From positions 1 to 36,795 of the forward strand of contig JAFLUB010000028.1 of NCBI GenBank assembly GCA_022509025.1: DNA of 36,795 bases, given 5' to 3'. Shown one piece after another: positions 22,905 to 32,020 of the stretch (position 1 is the first letter of the stretch; each line of letters starts with the position of its first letter). Source of the DNA: Oscillospiraceae bacterium (GTDB lineage Bacteria; Bacillota; Clostridia; UBA1381). Made by a program: the position numbers and the translations under genes. The notes below the pieces were generated by a model. It ran no database searches. It was not told the origin of the DNA and saw only the letters and a program-made list of their open reading frames with translations.

Positions 22905-24860
22905 ATGAAAGTTGAATTAAGATATTTAGAACGTCTGTCGGAGCTTTATCCGACAATAGACAGCGCCGCAACAGAAATAATAAATTTACAGTCAATACTC
23001 AATCTGCCGAAAGGAACAGAGCATTTTCTTTCCGACCTGCACGGCGAATATGCCGCGTTTTCTCATGTGTTAAGAAACGGTTCGGGAGCAGTAAGGAAAA
23101 AAATAGACGATGTTTTCGGTCATACGCTGAGCCGGAAGGACAAGAGAGAACTCGCGTCACTTATATACTATCCGTCACAGAAAATGGACTATATGAAAAG
23201 TCTTGACGCGGATACGGAAAACTGGTACAGGATAATGCTATACCGGCTTATTGAAATATGTAAGGTCGTTTCATCAAAATATACGCGTTCAAAGGTAAGA
23301 AAGGCACTGCCTGATGAATACGCGTATATAATTGAAGAGCTTATAACTGAAAAACCTGAGGTTCTTAACAGAGGTGCGTATTTTGACACTATAGTTGATA
23401 CTATTCTCGAGGTTGGCAGCGCGGAAAAATTCATTTTCGCAATGGCTGAACTGATACAGCGTCTGGTTGTAGACCATCTGCATATTCTCGGCGATATATA
23501 CGACCGTGGCAGCGGCGCGCATAATATAATGGACAAGCTTTGCAATTATCATTCGCTGGATATCCAATGGGGAAATCATGATGTTATGTGGATGGGCAGC
23601 GCGGCGGGAAATACGGCGTGTATAGCCAATATAATACGCAATAGTCTGCGATACGGTAATATTGACGTTCTTGAGGACGGATACGGTATAAATATGATAC
23701 CGCTTGCAACATTTGCGATGAGTACTTATGATGATGACGACTGTTCATGCTTCACAATCAAACGGGTCGGTAAACGCGCGGGTGACGCGGCGGATAACGA
23801 CCTGGAAATGAAAATGCACAAGGCAATTACGATAATCCAGTTTAAGCTTGAAGGACAGCTTATATCAAAATATCCTGATTTCAATATGGATGACAGAAAG
23901 CTTCTGCATAAGATTGATTTTGATAATGGAACGGTGGAAATTGACGGTAAGGTTTATCCTATGCGCGATATGAATTTCCCGACGATTGACCGCGAAAATC
24001 CGTATGAACTGAGCGAGCGTGAAAAAGAGGTTATGGAAAAGCTCAGAACCGCGTTCATAAGATGCCAGAAGCTGCAGCGTCACACGGAGCTTCTGATGAA
24101 AAAGGGCAGCCTGTATAAGGTGTATAACGGTAATCTTCTGTTTCATGGCTGCGTGCCTCTTAATAAAGACGGAAGCTTCCGTGAGGTAAAGATTGACGGA
24201 AAAATGTACAGCGGAGTAAAGCTTTATAATGCATTTGAATCAAACGTGCGAAAAGCCTTGAGGTCGCTTGACCGCCGTGACCGCATAAGCGGCGGGGATA
24301 TCTTGTGGTATCTCTGGAACGGTCCCGACTCGCCTCTTTTCGGACGTGATAAAATGACTACTTTTGAACGTTATTTCATTGAGGATAAAGAAACCCACAA
24401 GGAGGGTAAAAACGCTTATTATACATTTATTGAGAACGAAGAGATTGCAAATAAAATTCTCCGTGAGTTTGGTCTGGACGAAACGGGACATATAATAAAC
24501 GGTCATGTTCCGGTGCATCAGAGCGAGGGTGAAAATCCTCTCAAATGCGGCGGAAAGGTGATTATGATTGACGGCGGTTATTCCGAGGCATATCATAAAC
24601 TGACGGGTATAGCCGGATATACTCTTACATATAACTCCTACGGACTTACTCTTACAGCCCACGAGCCTTTTGAATCGGCTGAACAGGTTTTTATGAACGA
24701 TAAAGACATTGTTTCAAATCAGGTTGCCGTACGGCAGACGGCTAACCGTATGCTTGTGGGTGATACGGACAGCGGAAAGAGATTGATGGAAAGTATAGCG
24801 GAATTAAAAGAGCTTATCAAGGCTTACAGACATGGCACGATAAGCGAGAGAGTGCAATGA
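22905..24860 (+). CDS. fbp: fructose-1,6-bisphosphatase class III
   Basis: About 651 residues, normal for the class III (Firmicutes) enzyme, which removes the 1-phosphate of fructose-1,6-bisphosphate in gluconeogenesis. Metallophosphatase-type motifs are seen: FLSDLHGEYAAF (about 41-52), HILGDIYDRG (about 194-203) and WGNHDVMWMG (about 220-229), with GHVPVHQ near residue 532 (about 24503-24523). I prefer the ATG at 22905, 9 bases after GGAG, to the ATG at 22896 that abuts it. It has its own consensus promoter and is monocistronic; an inverted-repeat element starts 2 bases after its stop. Confidence 0.95.
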   Translation: MKVELRYLERLSELYPTIDSAATEIINLQSILNLPKGTEHFLSDLHGEYAAFSHVLRNGSGAVRKKIDDVFGHTLSRKDKRELASLIYYPSQKMDYMKSLDADTENWYRIMLYRLIEICKVVSSKYTRSKVRKALPDEYAYIIEELITEKPEVLNRGAYFDTIVDTILEVGSAEKFIFAMAELIQRLVVDHLHILGDIYDRGSGAHNIMDKLCNYHSLDIQWGNHDVMWMGSAAGNTACIANIIRNSLRYGNIDVLEDGYGINMIPLATFAMSTYDDDDCSCFTIKRVGKRAGDAADNDLEMKMHKAITIIQFKLEGQLISKYPDFNMDDRKLLHKIDFDNGTVEIDGKVYPMRDMNFPTIDRENPYELSEREKEVMEKLRTAFIRCQKLQRHTELLMKKGSLYKVYNGNLLFHGCVPLNKDGSFREVKIDGKMYSGVKLYNAFESNVRKALRSLDRRDRISGGDILWYLWNGPDSPLFGRDKMTTFERYFIEDKETHKEGKNAYYTFIENEEIANKILREFGLDETGHIINGHVPVHQSEGENPLKCGGKVIMIDGGYSEAYHKLTGIAGYTLTYNSYGLTLTAHEPFESAEQVFMNDKDIVSNQVAVRQTANRMLVGDTDSGKRLMESIAELKELIKAYRHGTISERVQ

Positions 24861-24861
24861 C

Positions 24862-25072
24862 GGGCTGCCCGATTTAGCGCAGAACGCTACACTACGGGGC
24901 TGTGACAAAATGATTTTTAAATAGAAAAATGCACAAAAAAGCCCCATATAAATGACGAAAAACTTTTGAAATCAAGCCTTAAAAGCCTGATTTCAAGAGT
25001 TTTATTTATGCAGCTTTTTATTGCGGAGCTGTTTTGTCACAGCCCCATTCTGCATCTAAATCGAATCAGCCC
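24862..25072. repeat. nested inverted-repeat element (MITE-like or double terminator)
   Basis: Inner perfect 15-bp arms GGGGCTGTGACAAAA (24896-24910) and TTTTGTCACAGCCCC (25032-25046). Outer arms GGGCTG..CGATTTAG..GCAGAA (24862-24884) and their complement (25048-25072) are also inverted. The middle folds on TTGAAATCA/TGATTTCAA (24966-24996). Transposon-like ends and no coding frame suggest a non-autonomous element. Its outer end recurs at 36646-36670. Position between convergent genes also fits a terminator role. Confidence 0.6.
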
Positions 25073-25103
25073 ATCAAGGCTGTTTGTTAATGATACAACA
25101 GCC

Positions 25104-26147
25104 TTATTTCTTTCCCAGTACCATCACTGACAATGGCGGGATTTTTCGTATTATAAACCTTGAAATAACATACGGAAGCGTTATTCCTATAACAAGCACC
25201 GCCGCGCAGCACACGGGCGCGGGGAACGATGAATAGGAAAGGAGTATTCCCATCGAGCCTGAAACGAGAAACGGCGCGTGCATGAGGTATATATCGTATG
25301 AGTACAGACCTGTTTCTTTAAACAGTTTTGATTCCGGCTTTGATGAAATGTATTCCGAAAGCGTGCATACAAGGCTGATTCCCGAAACGGACGAAACACT
25401 TCGTATTATGTATAGTATTGCCTTCAGTGCGCCGCCGGGCATACCTGTTACATAAAAATAACTGTATATGCAATTTGATGTGATAAATACCGCAATGGCG
25501 GCGGCTATGGAAAGAGGCGATTTCAGAGTAATCTGCTTTTTTTCTGTGTACATAACTCTTGCAAGCGAGAAAAACAGCAGGTCGCTTGCGGTATAGTCCA
25601 GTATGCCGTAGTAATGCACGAACGCCTTTGAAACGTAGAGTATAAGCAGCAGAATAAGCGTTGGTTTTGATTTCATCAGCTTTGGAAAAAGTATGTTTAT
25701 CAAAAATACAATAAATAGTGAAAACACAAACCACAAATGCTGGTCTATGTGTTCGTTATATGTAATTATCTGAAAAACTGCTTCCTTTACAGGCGTCGCG
25801 GCATATCCTCCGCCTTTAAGAACTGATGCGAGAATGTTGATTTTGAGAGCAGAATTTATAAACACGTACGCGAATACTGAAAATGTAAGATATGGAAGCA
25901 TAAGATATTCCAGCTTACCCAGTATAAATTTTACTTTATTATTATAGCGTTCAAGTCCTTTTTCAAAGAGCCAGCCGGACAAAAAGAAAAAAAGCGGCAT
26001 ATGGAAATTGTATATAAATATCCATAAAAAGCCCGCAAAGCTACTGTTTTCGCGTATCTGCGGCACAAGCGTATGCGCGAAAACAACTAAAATAATACCT
26101 ATCCCCTTGGCTATATCGATATAGTCAAGCCGCTTTTGGTTCGTCAT
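25104..26147 (-). CDS. membrane acyltransferase, acyltransferase-3 family
   Basis: A 347-residue integral membrane protein with about ten helices. The N-terminus RLDYIDIAKGIGIILVVFAH carries the family's conserved Asp-Lys-Gly and active His; NFHMPLFFFLSGWLF forms the second conserved block. Such enzymes transfer acetyl or succinyl groups onto surface sugars, lipids or macrolides. It is divergent from the polysaccharide operon, with a shared promoter region, so it probably O-acetylates the exported polymer or a wall sugar. GGGGG lies about 10 bases before the ATG. Substrate not known. Confidence 0.9.
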   Translation of the reverse strand: MTNQKRLDYIDIAKGIGIILVVFAHTLVPQIRENSSFAGFLWIFIYNFHMPLFFFLSGWLFEKGLERYNNKVKFILGKLEYLMLPYLTFSVFAYVFINSALKINILASVLKGGGYAATPVKEAVFQIITYNEHIDQHLWFVFSLFIVFLINILFPKLMKSKPTLILLLILYVSKAFVHYYGILDYTASDLLFFSLARVMYTEKKQITLKSPLSIAAAIAVFITSNCIYSYFYVTGMPGGALKAILYIIRSVSSVSGISLVCTLSEYISSKPESKLFKETGLYSYDIYLMHAPFLVSGSMGILLSYSSFPAPVCCAAVLVIGITLPYVISRFIIRKIPPLSVMVLGKK

Positions 26148-26179
26148 TTTGGTAATGCCCCCTTAAACTAACTGAAATA

Positions 26180-26209
26180 ATTATATAATGAGTGTCATAA
26201 TATTGTCAA
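26180..26209 (-). promoter_or_regulatory. promoter of the acyltransferase gene
   Basis: On the minus strand TTGACA (26209-26204) and TATAAT (26185-26180), spacer 18 bp. Confidence 0.75.
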
Positions 26210-26219
26210 GTCTTGTTAT

Positions 26220-26248
26220 TTGATTTGCAATAATAAATCTGCTATAAT
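26220..26248 (+). promoter_or_regulatory. promoter of the polysaccharide operon
   Basis: TTGATT (26220-26225) and TATAAT (26243-26248), spacer 17 bp, back-to-back with the acyltransferase promoter. Confidence 0.7.
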
Positions 26249-26299
26249 TAGCATATATGTTATGCTCTATATATTATGATAGGTGAGAAAGGTGATGTC

Positions 26300-27493
26300 A
26301 TGCGGATTTTGATGATAAATAAGTATCTGTGGCCGAAAGGCGGAGCGGAGACATATGTTTTAAAGCTGGGGAATCACCTTGCCTCTCTCGGACATGAGGT
26401 GGAATATTTCGGCATGGCGGACGAGAGAAACGTTGTCGGAAACATAGCCGGTATATATGCCGACAACATTGACTTCCATAAAGCCTCAATAGAGCATCTG
26501 ACATATCCGTTCAGAGTAATATATTCGCACTCCGCAGAGAAGAAAATTCATGCGGTGCTCGAAGCATTCAAGCCGGATATAGTGCATCTGAATAATTTTA
26601 ACTATCAGCTTACGCCGTCGATAATATACGAAATAAAAAAATATAACATTCCTATTGTGTATACGGCGCATGACGTGCAGCTGGTCTGCCCTAACCATAA
26701 ACTCAGAAATGAGCATACAGAGGGGCTATGCCGCAAATGCTACGGCGGTAAATATATGAACTGTGTAAAAAACAACTGTATTCATTCCTCCAAAATCCGG
26801 AGTATTCTCGGTGCGGCGGAAGCGTGGTTTTATAGGAAACTTCATGCATATTCCCTTATTGATGAGGTTATATGTCCGTCAAAATTCATGGAAATGGAAA
26901 TAGAACACAACATTGACATTGAGGGAAAGACAAAAACGCTGTATAATTTCATTGAGGAGATAGAACCGGAAGGAAAAGAGCGCGAGAATTATGTGCTGTA
27001 CTTCGGAAGATACAGTGAGGAAAAAGGCATACGTACGCTTATAAAAGCTGCTAAGGCGCTTCCTAAGATTCAGTTTGTTTTCGCAGGCGCCGGAGATATG
27101 GAGAATGAAATTAACAAGGTGGAAAATATCCGCAACATGGGCTTTAAATCAGGTAATGAGCTTCATGATATTATAGAAAAGGCGGCATTTACCGTACTTC
27201 CGTCCGAGTGGTCGGAAAATTGTCCGTTCACTGTCATGGAATCTCAGACACTCCTCACCCCTGTGTTAGGCGCGCGGATAGGAGGCATACCCGAGCTCAT
27301 AGATGAGGGTGTTACCGGTATGCTTTTTGAAAGCGGAAACGCCGAAGAGCTTACGGAAAAGATTGAATATTTATATAATAATAGAGAACTTTGCCGTGAA
27401 ATGAGCAAAAACTGCGCTTCGATTTCGTATGATACGGTTTCTGCTTATGCCGAAAGGATACTGAAGATATACTCAAATCATATAAAGGAATGA
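26300..27493 (+). CDS. GT4-family glycosyltransferase
   Basis: A 397-residue retaining glycosyltransferase with GT-B fold. The N-terminal acceptor lobe begins with the Gly-rich loop NKYLWPKGGAETYVLKLG. A cysteine-rich insert (LVCPNHK...LCRKCYGGKYMNC) lies at about 133-160, as in some Clostridial family members. The nucleotide-sugar lobe has YFGRYSEEKG and the late block LPSEWSENCPFTVMESQ with the donor-binding EX7E-type region. I start at the ATG at 26300 after AAAGGTGAT. First gene of the plus-strand polysaccharide operon, 4 bp before the next. Sugar specificity cannot be read. Confidence 0.92.
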   Translation: MRILMINKYLWPKGGAETYVLKLGNHLASLGHEVEYFGMADERNVVGNIAGIYADNIDFHKASIEHLTYPFRVIYSHSAEKKIHAVLEAFKPDIVHLNNFNYQLTPSIIYEIKKYNIPIVYTAHDVQLVCPNHKLRNEHTEGLCRKCYGGKYMNCVKNNCIHSSKIRSILGAAEAWFYRKLHAYSLIDEVICPSKFMEMEIEHNIDIEGKTKTLYNFIEEIEPEGKERENYVLYFGRYSEEKGIRTLIKAAKALPKIQFVFAGAGDMENEINKVENIRNMGFKSGNELHDIIEKAAFTVLPSEWSENCPFTVMESQTLLTPVLGARIGGIPELIDEGVTGMLFESGNAEELTEKIEYLYNNRELCREMSKNCASISYDTVSAYAERILKIYSNHIKE

Positions 27494-27497
27494 TAAA

Positions 27498-28598
27498 ATG
27501 AAAATCGCAATGATTGGTCACAAGCGCATTCCATCGCGTGAGGGCGGCGTGGAGGTTGTTGTCGAGTCGCTTGCTGTAAGGATGGCTGATATGGGACATT
27601 CTGTGACCGCGTACAACCGCCGCGGAAAGCATGTATCCGGTGGAAAAAGCGTCAAGACAAAAGAATACAAGGGAATCAGAATAAAAAACGTGCCGACCTT
27701 TGAAAACGGTAAGCTGAATGCTGTTGTCTATTCAGCTATAGCAACGTTTCTGGCGATTTTCGGAAGATATGATGTTATTCATTTTCATGCCGAAGGTCCG
27801 TGCTCAATGCTTTGGCTGCCTCATTTTCTCGGCATACATACTGTTGCGACCATACATGGTCTTGATTGGCGCAGAGCAAAATGGGGAGGCTTTGCAACAA
27901 AATTCCTGAAATTTGGTGAAAAGACGGCGGCAAAATACGCCGATAAGATTATTGTCCTTTCCGAGGGGACAAAAGATTACTTTAAAGAAACATACGGGCG
28001 GGAAACTGTATTTCTTCCTAACGGCGTTGATATACATGAGTATTTGCCGCCTGAAATAATAAATGAAAAATACGGTCTTCAAAAGGATAAATACATTCTG
28101 TTTCTGGCGCGTATAGTACCGGAAAAAGGGCTGCATTATCTCATAGAGGCATTTTCAGAAACAGATACAGATATAAAGCTTGTTGTTGCAGGCGGAGCGA
28201 GCCATACTGCCGGATATGAAGAGGAAATCAGGAAAATGGCGGCTTCGGATAATCGTATCATATTCACAGGCTTTGTGGAGGGAGACGAGTTATGGGAGTT
28301 ATACCATAATTGCCGGCTTTATGTTTTGCCGAGCGATGTAGAGGGTATGCCGCTCACACTCCTCGAAGCGATGGGCTGTGGCTGTGACTGCCTTGTGAGC
28401 GATATAGAAACAGTAAAAAGTGTTGAAAACGGTTACGGACATACGTTTAAAAGCGGAGATGTCCGGGATCTTAAAGAGAAATTAACAGAAATATTGAATT
28501 CCTCTGTGAAAGATAAAACAGAGCAGATTAAATATATAAGAGAAAATTACAGTTGGGATAATGTTACCGGTAAAACTGTTGAAATATATAAGGAATGA
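27498..28598 (+). CDS. GT4-family glycosyltransferase
   Basis: A 366-residue GT-B enzyme. The start MKIAMIGHKRIPSREGGVEV with HGLDWRRAKWGG at about 114-125 is typical of the DUF1972/rhamnosyl-type subgroup. The C-terminal lobe has LARIVPEKGLHYLIEAF and LPSDVEGMPLTLLEAMGCGC, in which the two glutamates are the donor-binding EX7E. GGAATGATAAA gives a weak ribosome site. The next gene overlaps its stop by four bases. It should add one sugar to the lipid-linked repeat unit on the cytoplasmic side. Confidence 0.93.
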   Translation: MKIAMIGHKRIPSREGGVEVVVESLAVRMADMGHSVTAYNRRGKHVSGGKSVKTKEYKGIRIKNVPTFENGKLNAVVYSAIATFLAIFGRYDVIHFHAEGPCSMLWLPHFLGIHTVATIHGLDWRRAKWGGFATKFLKFGEKTAAKYADKIIVLSEGTKDYFKETYGRETVFLPNGVDIHEYLPPEIINEKYGLQKDKYILFLARIVPEKGLHYLIEAFSETDTDIKLVVAGGASHTAGYEEEIRKMAASDNRIIFTGFVEGDELWELYHNCRLYVLPSDVEGMPLTLLEAMGCGCDCLVSDIETVKSVENGYGHTFKSGDVRDLKEKLTEILNSSVKDKTEQIKYIRENYSWDNVTGKTVEIYKE

Positions 28599-29191
28599 TT
28601 GAATTGAAGAAGCGAATATCGCTTTATATGCGGAGTGTTCTGTCACTTTTGCGTATAGCGTTTATTAAAATATTTAACATACGTGCCTTTTCATCTTCCG
28701 CGTTTGAGGACTTTTCCTTGTCTACGAGAATTTTTGTTTTCGATAAAGGACAAATGCGGTTAAAACGACGGATACACACAAGAAGTAATGTCGTTTTTGA
28801 AGCTGACGGAGGAGTTCTGGAGATTGGAGAAGGATGCTTTTTTAACAACGGCTGTATGGTCGTTGCCAAAGAACATGTGAAAATAGGAAATTATACATCC
28901 TTTGGACCAAATGTTCTTGTGTATGACCATGACCATAGAATAGACTCTGACGCTCTTATTCATGACAGCGGCTTTGATACTGCTCCGGTAGTGATAGGCG
29001 ACAACGTATGGATTGGAGCGAACACTGTAATTTTGCGCGGTACTGTGCTTGGAAATGGCTGTGTTGTCGGAGCGGGAAGTGTCGTTAAGGGCACCTATCC
29101 TCCGGATACGGTAATTATTCAGAAGCGCAGTGAGATCTTGCGCGATCGTGTTAGTAATTTTGAGAAGGATGTGGACAACGCTTATGGATAA
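28595..29191 (+). CDS. hexapeptide-repeat (LbH) acetyltransferase
   Basis: A 198-residue protein. After a basic, partly hydrophobic N-terminus, residues about 70-185 form a left-handed beta helix with hexapeptide turns (LEIGEGCFFNNGCMVVAKEH, VKIGNYTSFGPNVLVYD, VIGDNVWIGANTVILRG, GNGCVVGAGSVVKG). The catalytic histidine is probably in YDHDHRID. It resembles Wzb/WcaF-like O-acetyltransferases of polysaccharide loci. Start and stop overlaps with both neighbours show an operon. Acetylation of the repeat unit is inferred. Confidence 0.9.
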   Translation: MIELKKRISLYMRSVLSLLRIAFIKIFNIRAFSSSAFEDFSLSTRIFVFDKGQMRLKRRIHTRSNVVFEADGGVLEIGEGCFFNNGCMVVAKEHVKIGNYTSFGPNVLVYDHDHRIDSDALIHDSGFDTAPVVIGDNVWIGANTVILRGTVLGNGCVVGAGSVVKGTYPPDTVIIQKRSEILRDRVSNFEKDVDNAYG

Positions 29192-30476
29192 TGAAACAGA
29201 AAAACGCAGAATAGTTCTGCAAATTGTCTACATATTCATATTTGCCGCGGCTGCAATGGGTGATATGCCCGCATTCACGATGGGTATTGCGCGAATGATG
29301 AAAGGTATAAGTTTGCTTATCGTGGTAATCGGGGCTACTATGCTTTTTGTTTCCGGCGATTTGAGAAGAGTAAGAACAGGCGCGAACTTTGTTTTCGTCT
29401 ACGCTTTTATTCTTGTAGGTATAATCGTGTGGTCGATATTCTTGTGGATAATTAATCTCGAAACAGTTGATTTTATTATTCGCGGCGCGACGAAGTTCAT
29501 GTACCAGTTTATGGTACTTATGATAATATTTGCAGGCACATATATATTCGGTGAACGAGCAATATATACTACATTTTACGGACTTGCTCTTGCAAACACA
29601 ATAATGCTTGTGATGAATGTCGGAATATACGGGCCTGTGGAGAGTTTCAACTCCATACTGGCAATGTTTCAGGGCACAGATGCTCAGACAGGATTCAGCC
29701 GAGCGATGGAAATTCATGATATAACCTTTACTTACGGGTTTTTCATAATATATTTCCTATTCTTTGCCCAGCATACAAAGGAAAGAGTATTTGATATAAT
29801 TGTATCGGTATTCTACTTCATACTCGGCTGGAAGCGTATCGCGTTAGCTGCGCTGCCCGTCACAATATTTTTTGCGCTCGTAATGGGAAGGATGCAGACC
29901 AAAACAAGGGTAAGGCTCATGCATTTTTTGGCGTGGGTATTAGTTGCTGCGGCATTCACTTATGTTGTCATAACCAGAGTAGGTCTTTTTGAAGCGCTAA
30001 CTCAGCGTTATGATATAGATACAATGGGAAGAAACGAAGTATACAGATATATTGAAAAATACTATAGAATCAGTCTCGGATTCCTCGGGTACGGATTTGA
30101 GTACACAACGGTAATTCTGCAGCGGATATCCGCGGCTAATCCGGAAGCGCATATAGGAGTTCTGGCGCTTCATAACGATATTCTGACGATATATATTGAG
30201 CTTGGATTTGTAGGATTCTGGGCATGGATGCTCTATACATGGATATTCCAGTTGAGATGGATGCTTAATCACTGGGGAGAAAAGGTAGCAATGCTGTTTT
30301 TCTTCTGTGAGTTATACGTGTTTATAACTTATATGACAGATAATACTCTGTATTATTTCTACACCAGTCTTGTGCTAAGGCTTATGCCTATGGCTTATGC
30401 TTTTCACGAAACCACGGAACAGGATATACGGCTATGGCCGTGGGTGAGAGCGCAAAAAGGCTTTAAAACAGGCTGA
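29184..30476 (+). CDS. Wzy-like polysaccharide polymerase
   Basis: About 430 residues with roughly eleven membrane helices, one larger extracellular loop (about 275-325, ALTQRYDIDTMGRNEVYRYI then GYGFEYT) and the late pattern HNDILTIYIELGFVGFWAWM, which is characteristic of O-antigen ligase/polymerase families. It should link repeat units outside the membrane. The ATG at 29184 overlaps the acetyltransferase stop by 8 bases; an ATG at 29169 abuts GAGAAGG. It is followed by 164 bp holding leader copy 4. Sequence in this family is poorly conserved, so the call rests on topology, loop and context. Confidence 0.82.
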   Translation: MDNETEKRRIVLQIVYIFIFAAAAMGDMPAFTMGIARMMKGISLLIVVIGATMLFVSGDLRRVRTGANFVFVYAFILVGIIVWSIFLWIINLETVDFIIRGATKFMYQFMVLMIIFAGTYIFGERAIYTTFYGLALANTIMLVMNVGIYGPVESFNSILAMFQGTDAQTGFSRAMEIHDITFTYGFFIIYFLFFAQHTKERVFDIIVSVFYFILGWKRIALAALPVTIFFALVMGRMQTKTRVRLMHFLAWVLVAAAFTYVVITRVGLFEALTQRYDIDTMGRNEVYRYIEKYYRISLGFLGYGFEYTTVILQRISAANPEAHIGVLALHNDILTIYIELGFVGFWAWMLYTWIFQLRWMLNHWGEKVAMLFFFCELYVFITYMTDNTLYYFYTSLVLRLMPMAYAFHETTEQDIRLWPWVRAQKGFKTG

Positions 30477-30489
30477 GATTATAGACTGA

Positions 30490-30527
30490 TATCACTGAAA
30501 AACATTGCAAAAATTCAGTAAGTGATA
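30490..30527 (+). promoter_or_regulatory. hairpin upstream of leader copy 4
   Basis: TATCACTGAA (30490-30499) pairs with TTCAGT..GTGATA (30514-30527), with a small bulge. It holds the place of the palindromic hairpin in copies 2 and 3 but its sequence differs. No T-run follows, so it is not a clear terminator. Confidence 0.5.
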
Positions 30528-30554
30528 TAAATATTACGGGAGATGGTTAACGTT

Positions 30555-30633
30555 TTCCCGATAACGTCTTATTCGCTCACGATAAGAACGTTAGCACTAT
30601 TTTATATAATTGTGGGCAGAAAGGCTATGGGAG
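30555..30633 (+). promoter_or_regulatory. repeated leader RNA element, copy 4 (Wzz-like gene)
   Basis: Hairpin TAACGT (30562-30567)/ACGTTA (30588-30593) and CTTAT (30568-30572)/ATAAG (30582-30586). Loop GCTCAC (30575-30580) pairs with GTGGGC (30612-30617) through one G-U. AGAAAGGCTATGGG follows (30618-30631). TTCCC-G-ATA (30555-30563) can pair with TATGGGAG (30626-30633), replacing the different outer stem of copies 2 and 3. GTCTT (30566-30570) can alternatively pair with AAGGC (30621-30625). The ATG inside it opens a 5-codon frame that ends overlapping the gene's own ATG. Confidence 0.75.
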
Positions 30634-30640
30634 ATAGGAC

Positions 30641-32020
30641 ATGAAAAAGGAAAGGGAATGGTTTCGTCGTTTTTTCAGGCGAAGCGAGGAAAAGTTTACC
30701 AGTGTGGACTTACGGGATGCGAATATTTTTAAAAAAGCATACTGTGCTATCGCAAGCAATATAAAGACCATAATATTTCTGATGTGCATTTTTATAATTG
30801 CTTGTACAGTTGTTATGTATTTTGGTCGCCGAGACTCAAAGAGTATTGTGCTTTCTCTGAATTATGAACAGGCATCCAAGGGACAGAACCCGAATCTGAC
30901 TCGTTATAATATCTATGAACTGAAATCCGAGGAGGTTATGCAGAAGGCTCTCGCATATGCGGGCTTGCAGGATGTGCTTACGCCGTCTGAGCTTTCAGAA
31001 AACATAGATATAGCAGAAAATAACAGCGGAAAGGTTATTGACCCTCTGGATGAAAATACATACTATATATCGACGAGCTATACTATTAAATACAGAAGAA
31101 ACAGAGAAATCAAGAATATCTCAACCGATGATATGGTAGCGCTGATATGTAAAGCGTATAATGATGTATTCCATGAGGAATATGTCGGAACAACATCTGT
31201 ATTGCAGTATGACCTTGGTGATATAGACGGTATGGAGTATATCGAGATTGCAAGGTTGTTCAATAATAAGGCGGATCAGATGATACGATATATTGAGCAG
31301 AGAATACAGGAAAATGCAACGTACCGTTCTAACCTTACAGGACAGAGTTTCCAGACAATAAGAAGAATGCTTCAGAATGTTGAGGCGTACAGTATAAAGA
31401 AATATTACTCGTTTGCTCTTGAATCAGGGCTTTCAAGAAACAGGGACCATTATATAAGAACTCTGAATTATCATAATGAAGATGTGCTTGGTATCAAATA
31501 TCAGAAGTTTATGATTGACTATAACATCAGAAAAGAGACAGTGCAGAATTATGACAGCGCTATGATAGGTACAGTCATGGTTCCTTCGGTAAATGAGCGT
31601 AATGAATATTATATGTCAAGGACAAATATAGGTACCGACTATCTTACACGTGACGCGGATTTCAGCTTGCAACAGGGCAGCCTTGTTGAGCGTGATATTC
31701 TTGAAAACAATGATATTATTGCAAAGGTTTCAGCGTCTAATGTGGAGGAAAGCGAGTATCAGAAGGCGGAAGAACTTATAGTCAATGTCGATAATGAGCT
31801 TAAAAATGTGGCAAATATAGCAGATACGACGGATAAGGATTATATAAAGCATACAACAAAGGATTACCTGACTTTCTCTGATTATGAGAATTCTGACGGG
31901 GCAATGTTTGTTCTCCAGTCTGTAATAGGATTATCCATAGTATTCTTCATTATCCTATGTTTTACATACTATTTTGTAGATGGATATATCAGGAGAAAGG
32001 AGGATAAGACAGATGAGTAA
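30641..32020 (+). CDS. Wzz-like polysaccharide co-polymerase
   Basis: A 459-residue protein with a membrane helix near each end (about 42-60 and 425-448) and about 360 extracellular residues rich in helix and coiled-coil (for example 190-300). That is the layout of Wzz/CapA-type co-polymerases, which set chain length. The basic N-terminus EREWFRRFFRRSEEK and the C-terminal RRKEDK tail are cytoplasmic. No kinase domain is attached. GGGAGATAGGAC precedes the ATG. The next gene overlaps by 8 bases and has the same layout, so the two probably form a hetero-complex. Confidence 0.75.
   Translation: MKKEREWFRRFFRRSEEKFTSVDLRDANIFKKAYCAIASNIKTIIFLMCIFIIACTVVMYFGRRDSKSIVLSLNYEQASKGQNPNLTRYNIYELKSEEVMQKALAYAGLQDVLTPSELSENIDIAENNSGKVIDPLDENTYYISTSYTIKYRRNREIKNISTDDMVALICKAYNDVFHEEYVGTTSVLQYDLGDIDGMEYIEIARLFNNKADQMIRYIEQRIQENATYRSNLTGQSFQTIRRMLQNVEAYSIKKYYSFALESGLSRNRDHYIRTLNYHNEDVLGIKYQKFMIDYNIRKETVQNYDSAMIGTVMVPSVNERNEYYMSRTNIGTDYLTRDADFSLQQGSLVERDILENNDIIAKVSASNVEESEYQKAEELIVNVDNELKNVANIADTTDKDYIKHTTKDYLTFSDYENSDGAMFVLQSVIGLSIVFFIILCFTYYFVDGYIRRKEDKTDE

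Noticed and set aside
25076-25105. AAGGCTGTT/AACAGCCTT hairpin as acyltransferase terminator
   Set aside because: It overlaps the stop codon but no T-run follows on the minus strand; kept only as a note.
30555-30633. c-di-GMP (GEMM-I or class II) riboswitch before the Wzz/GGDEF genes
   Set aside because: No GEMM tetraloop-receptor arrangement and no class II core; only the context is suggestive.
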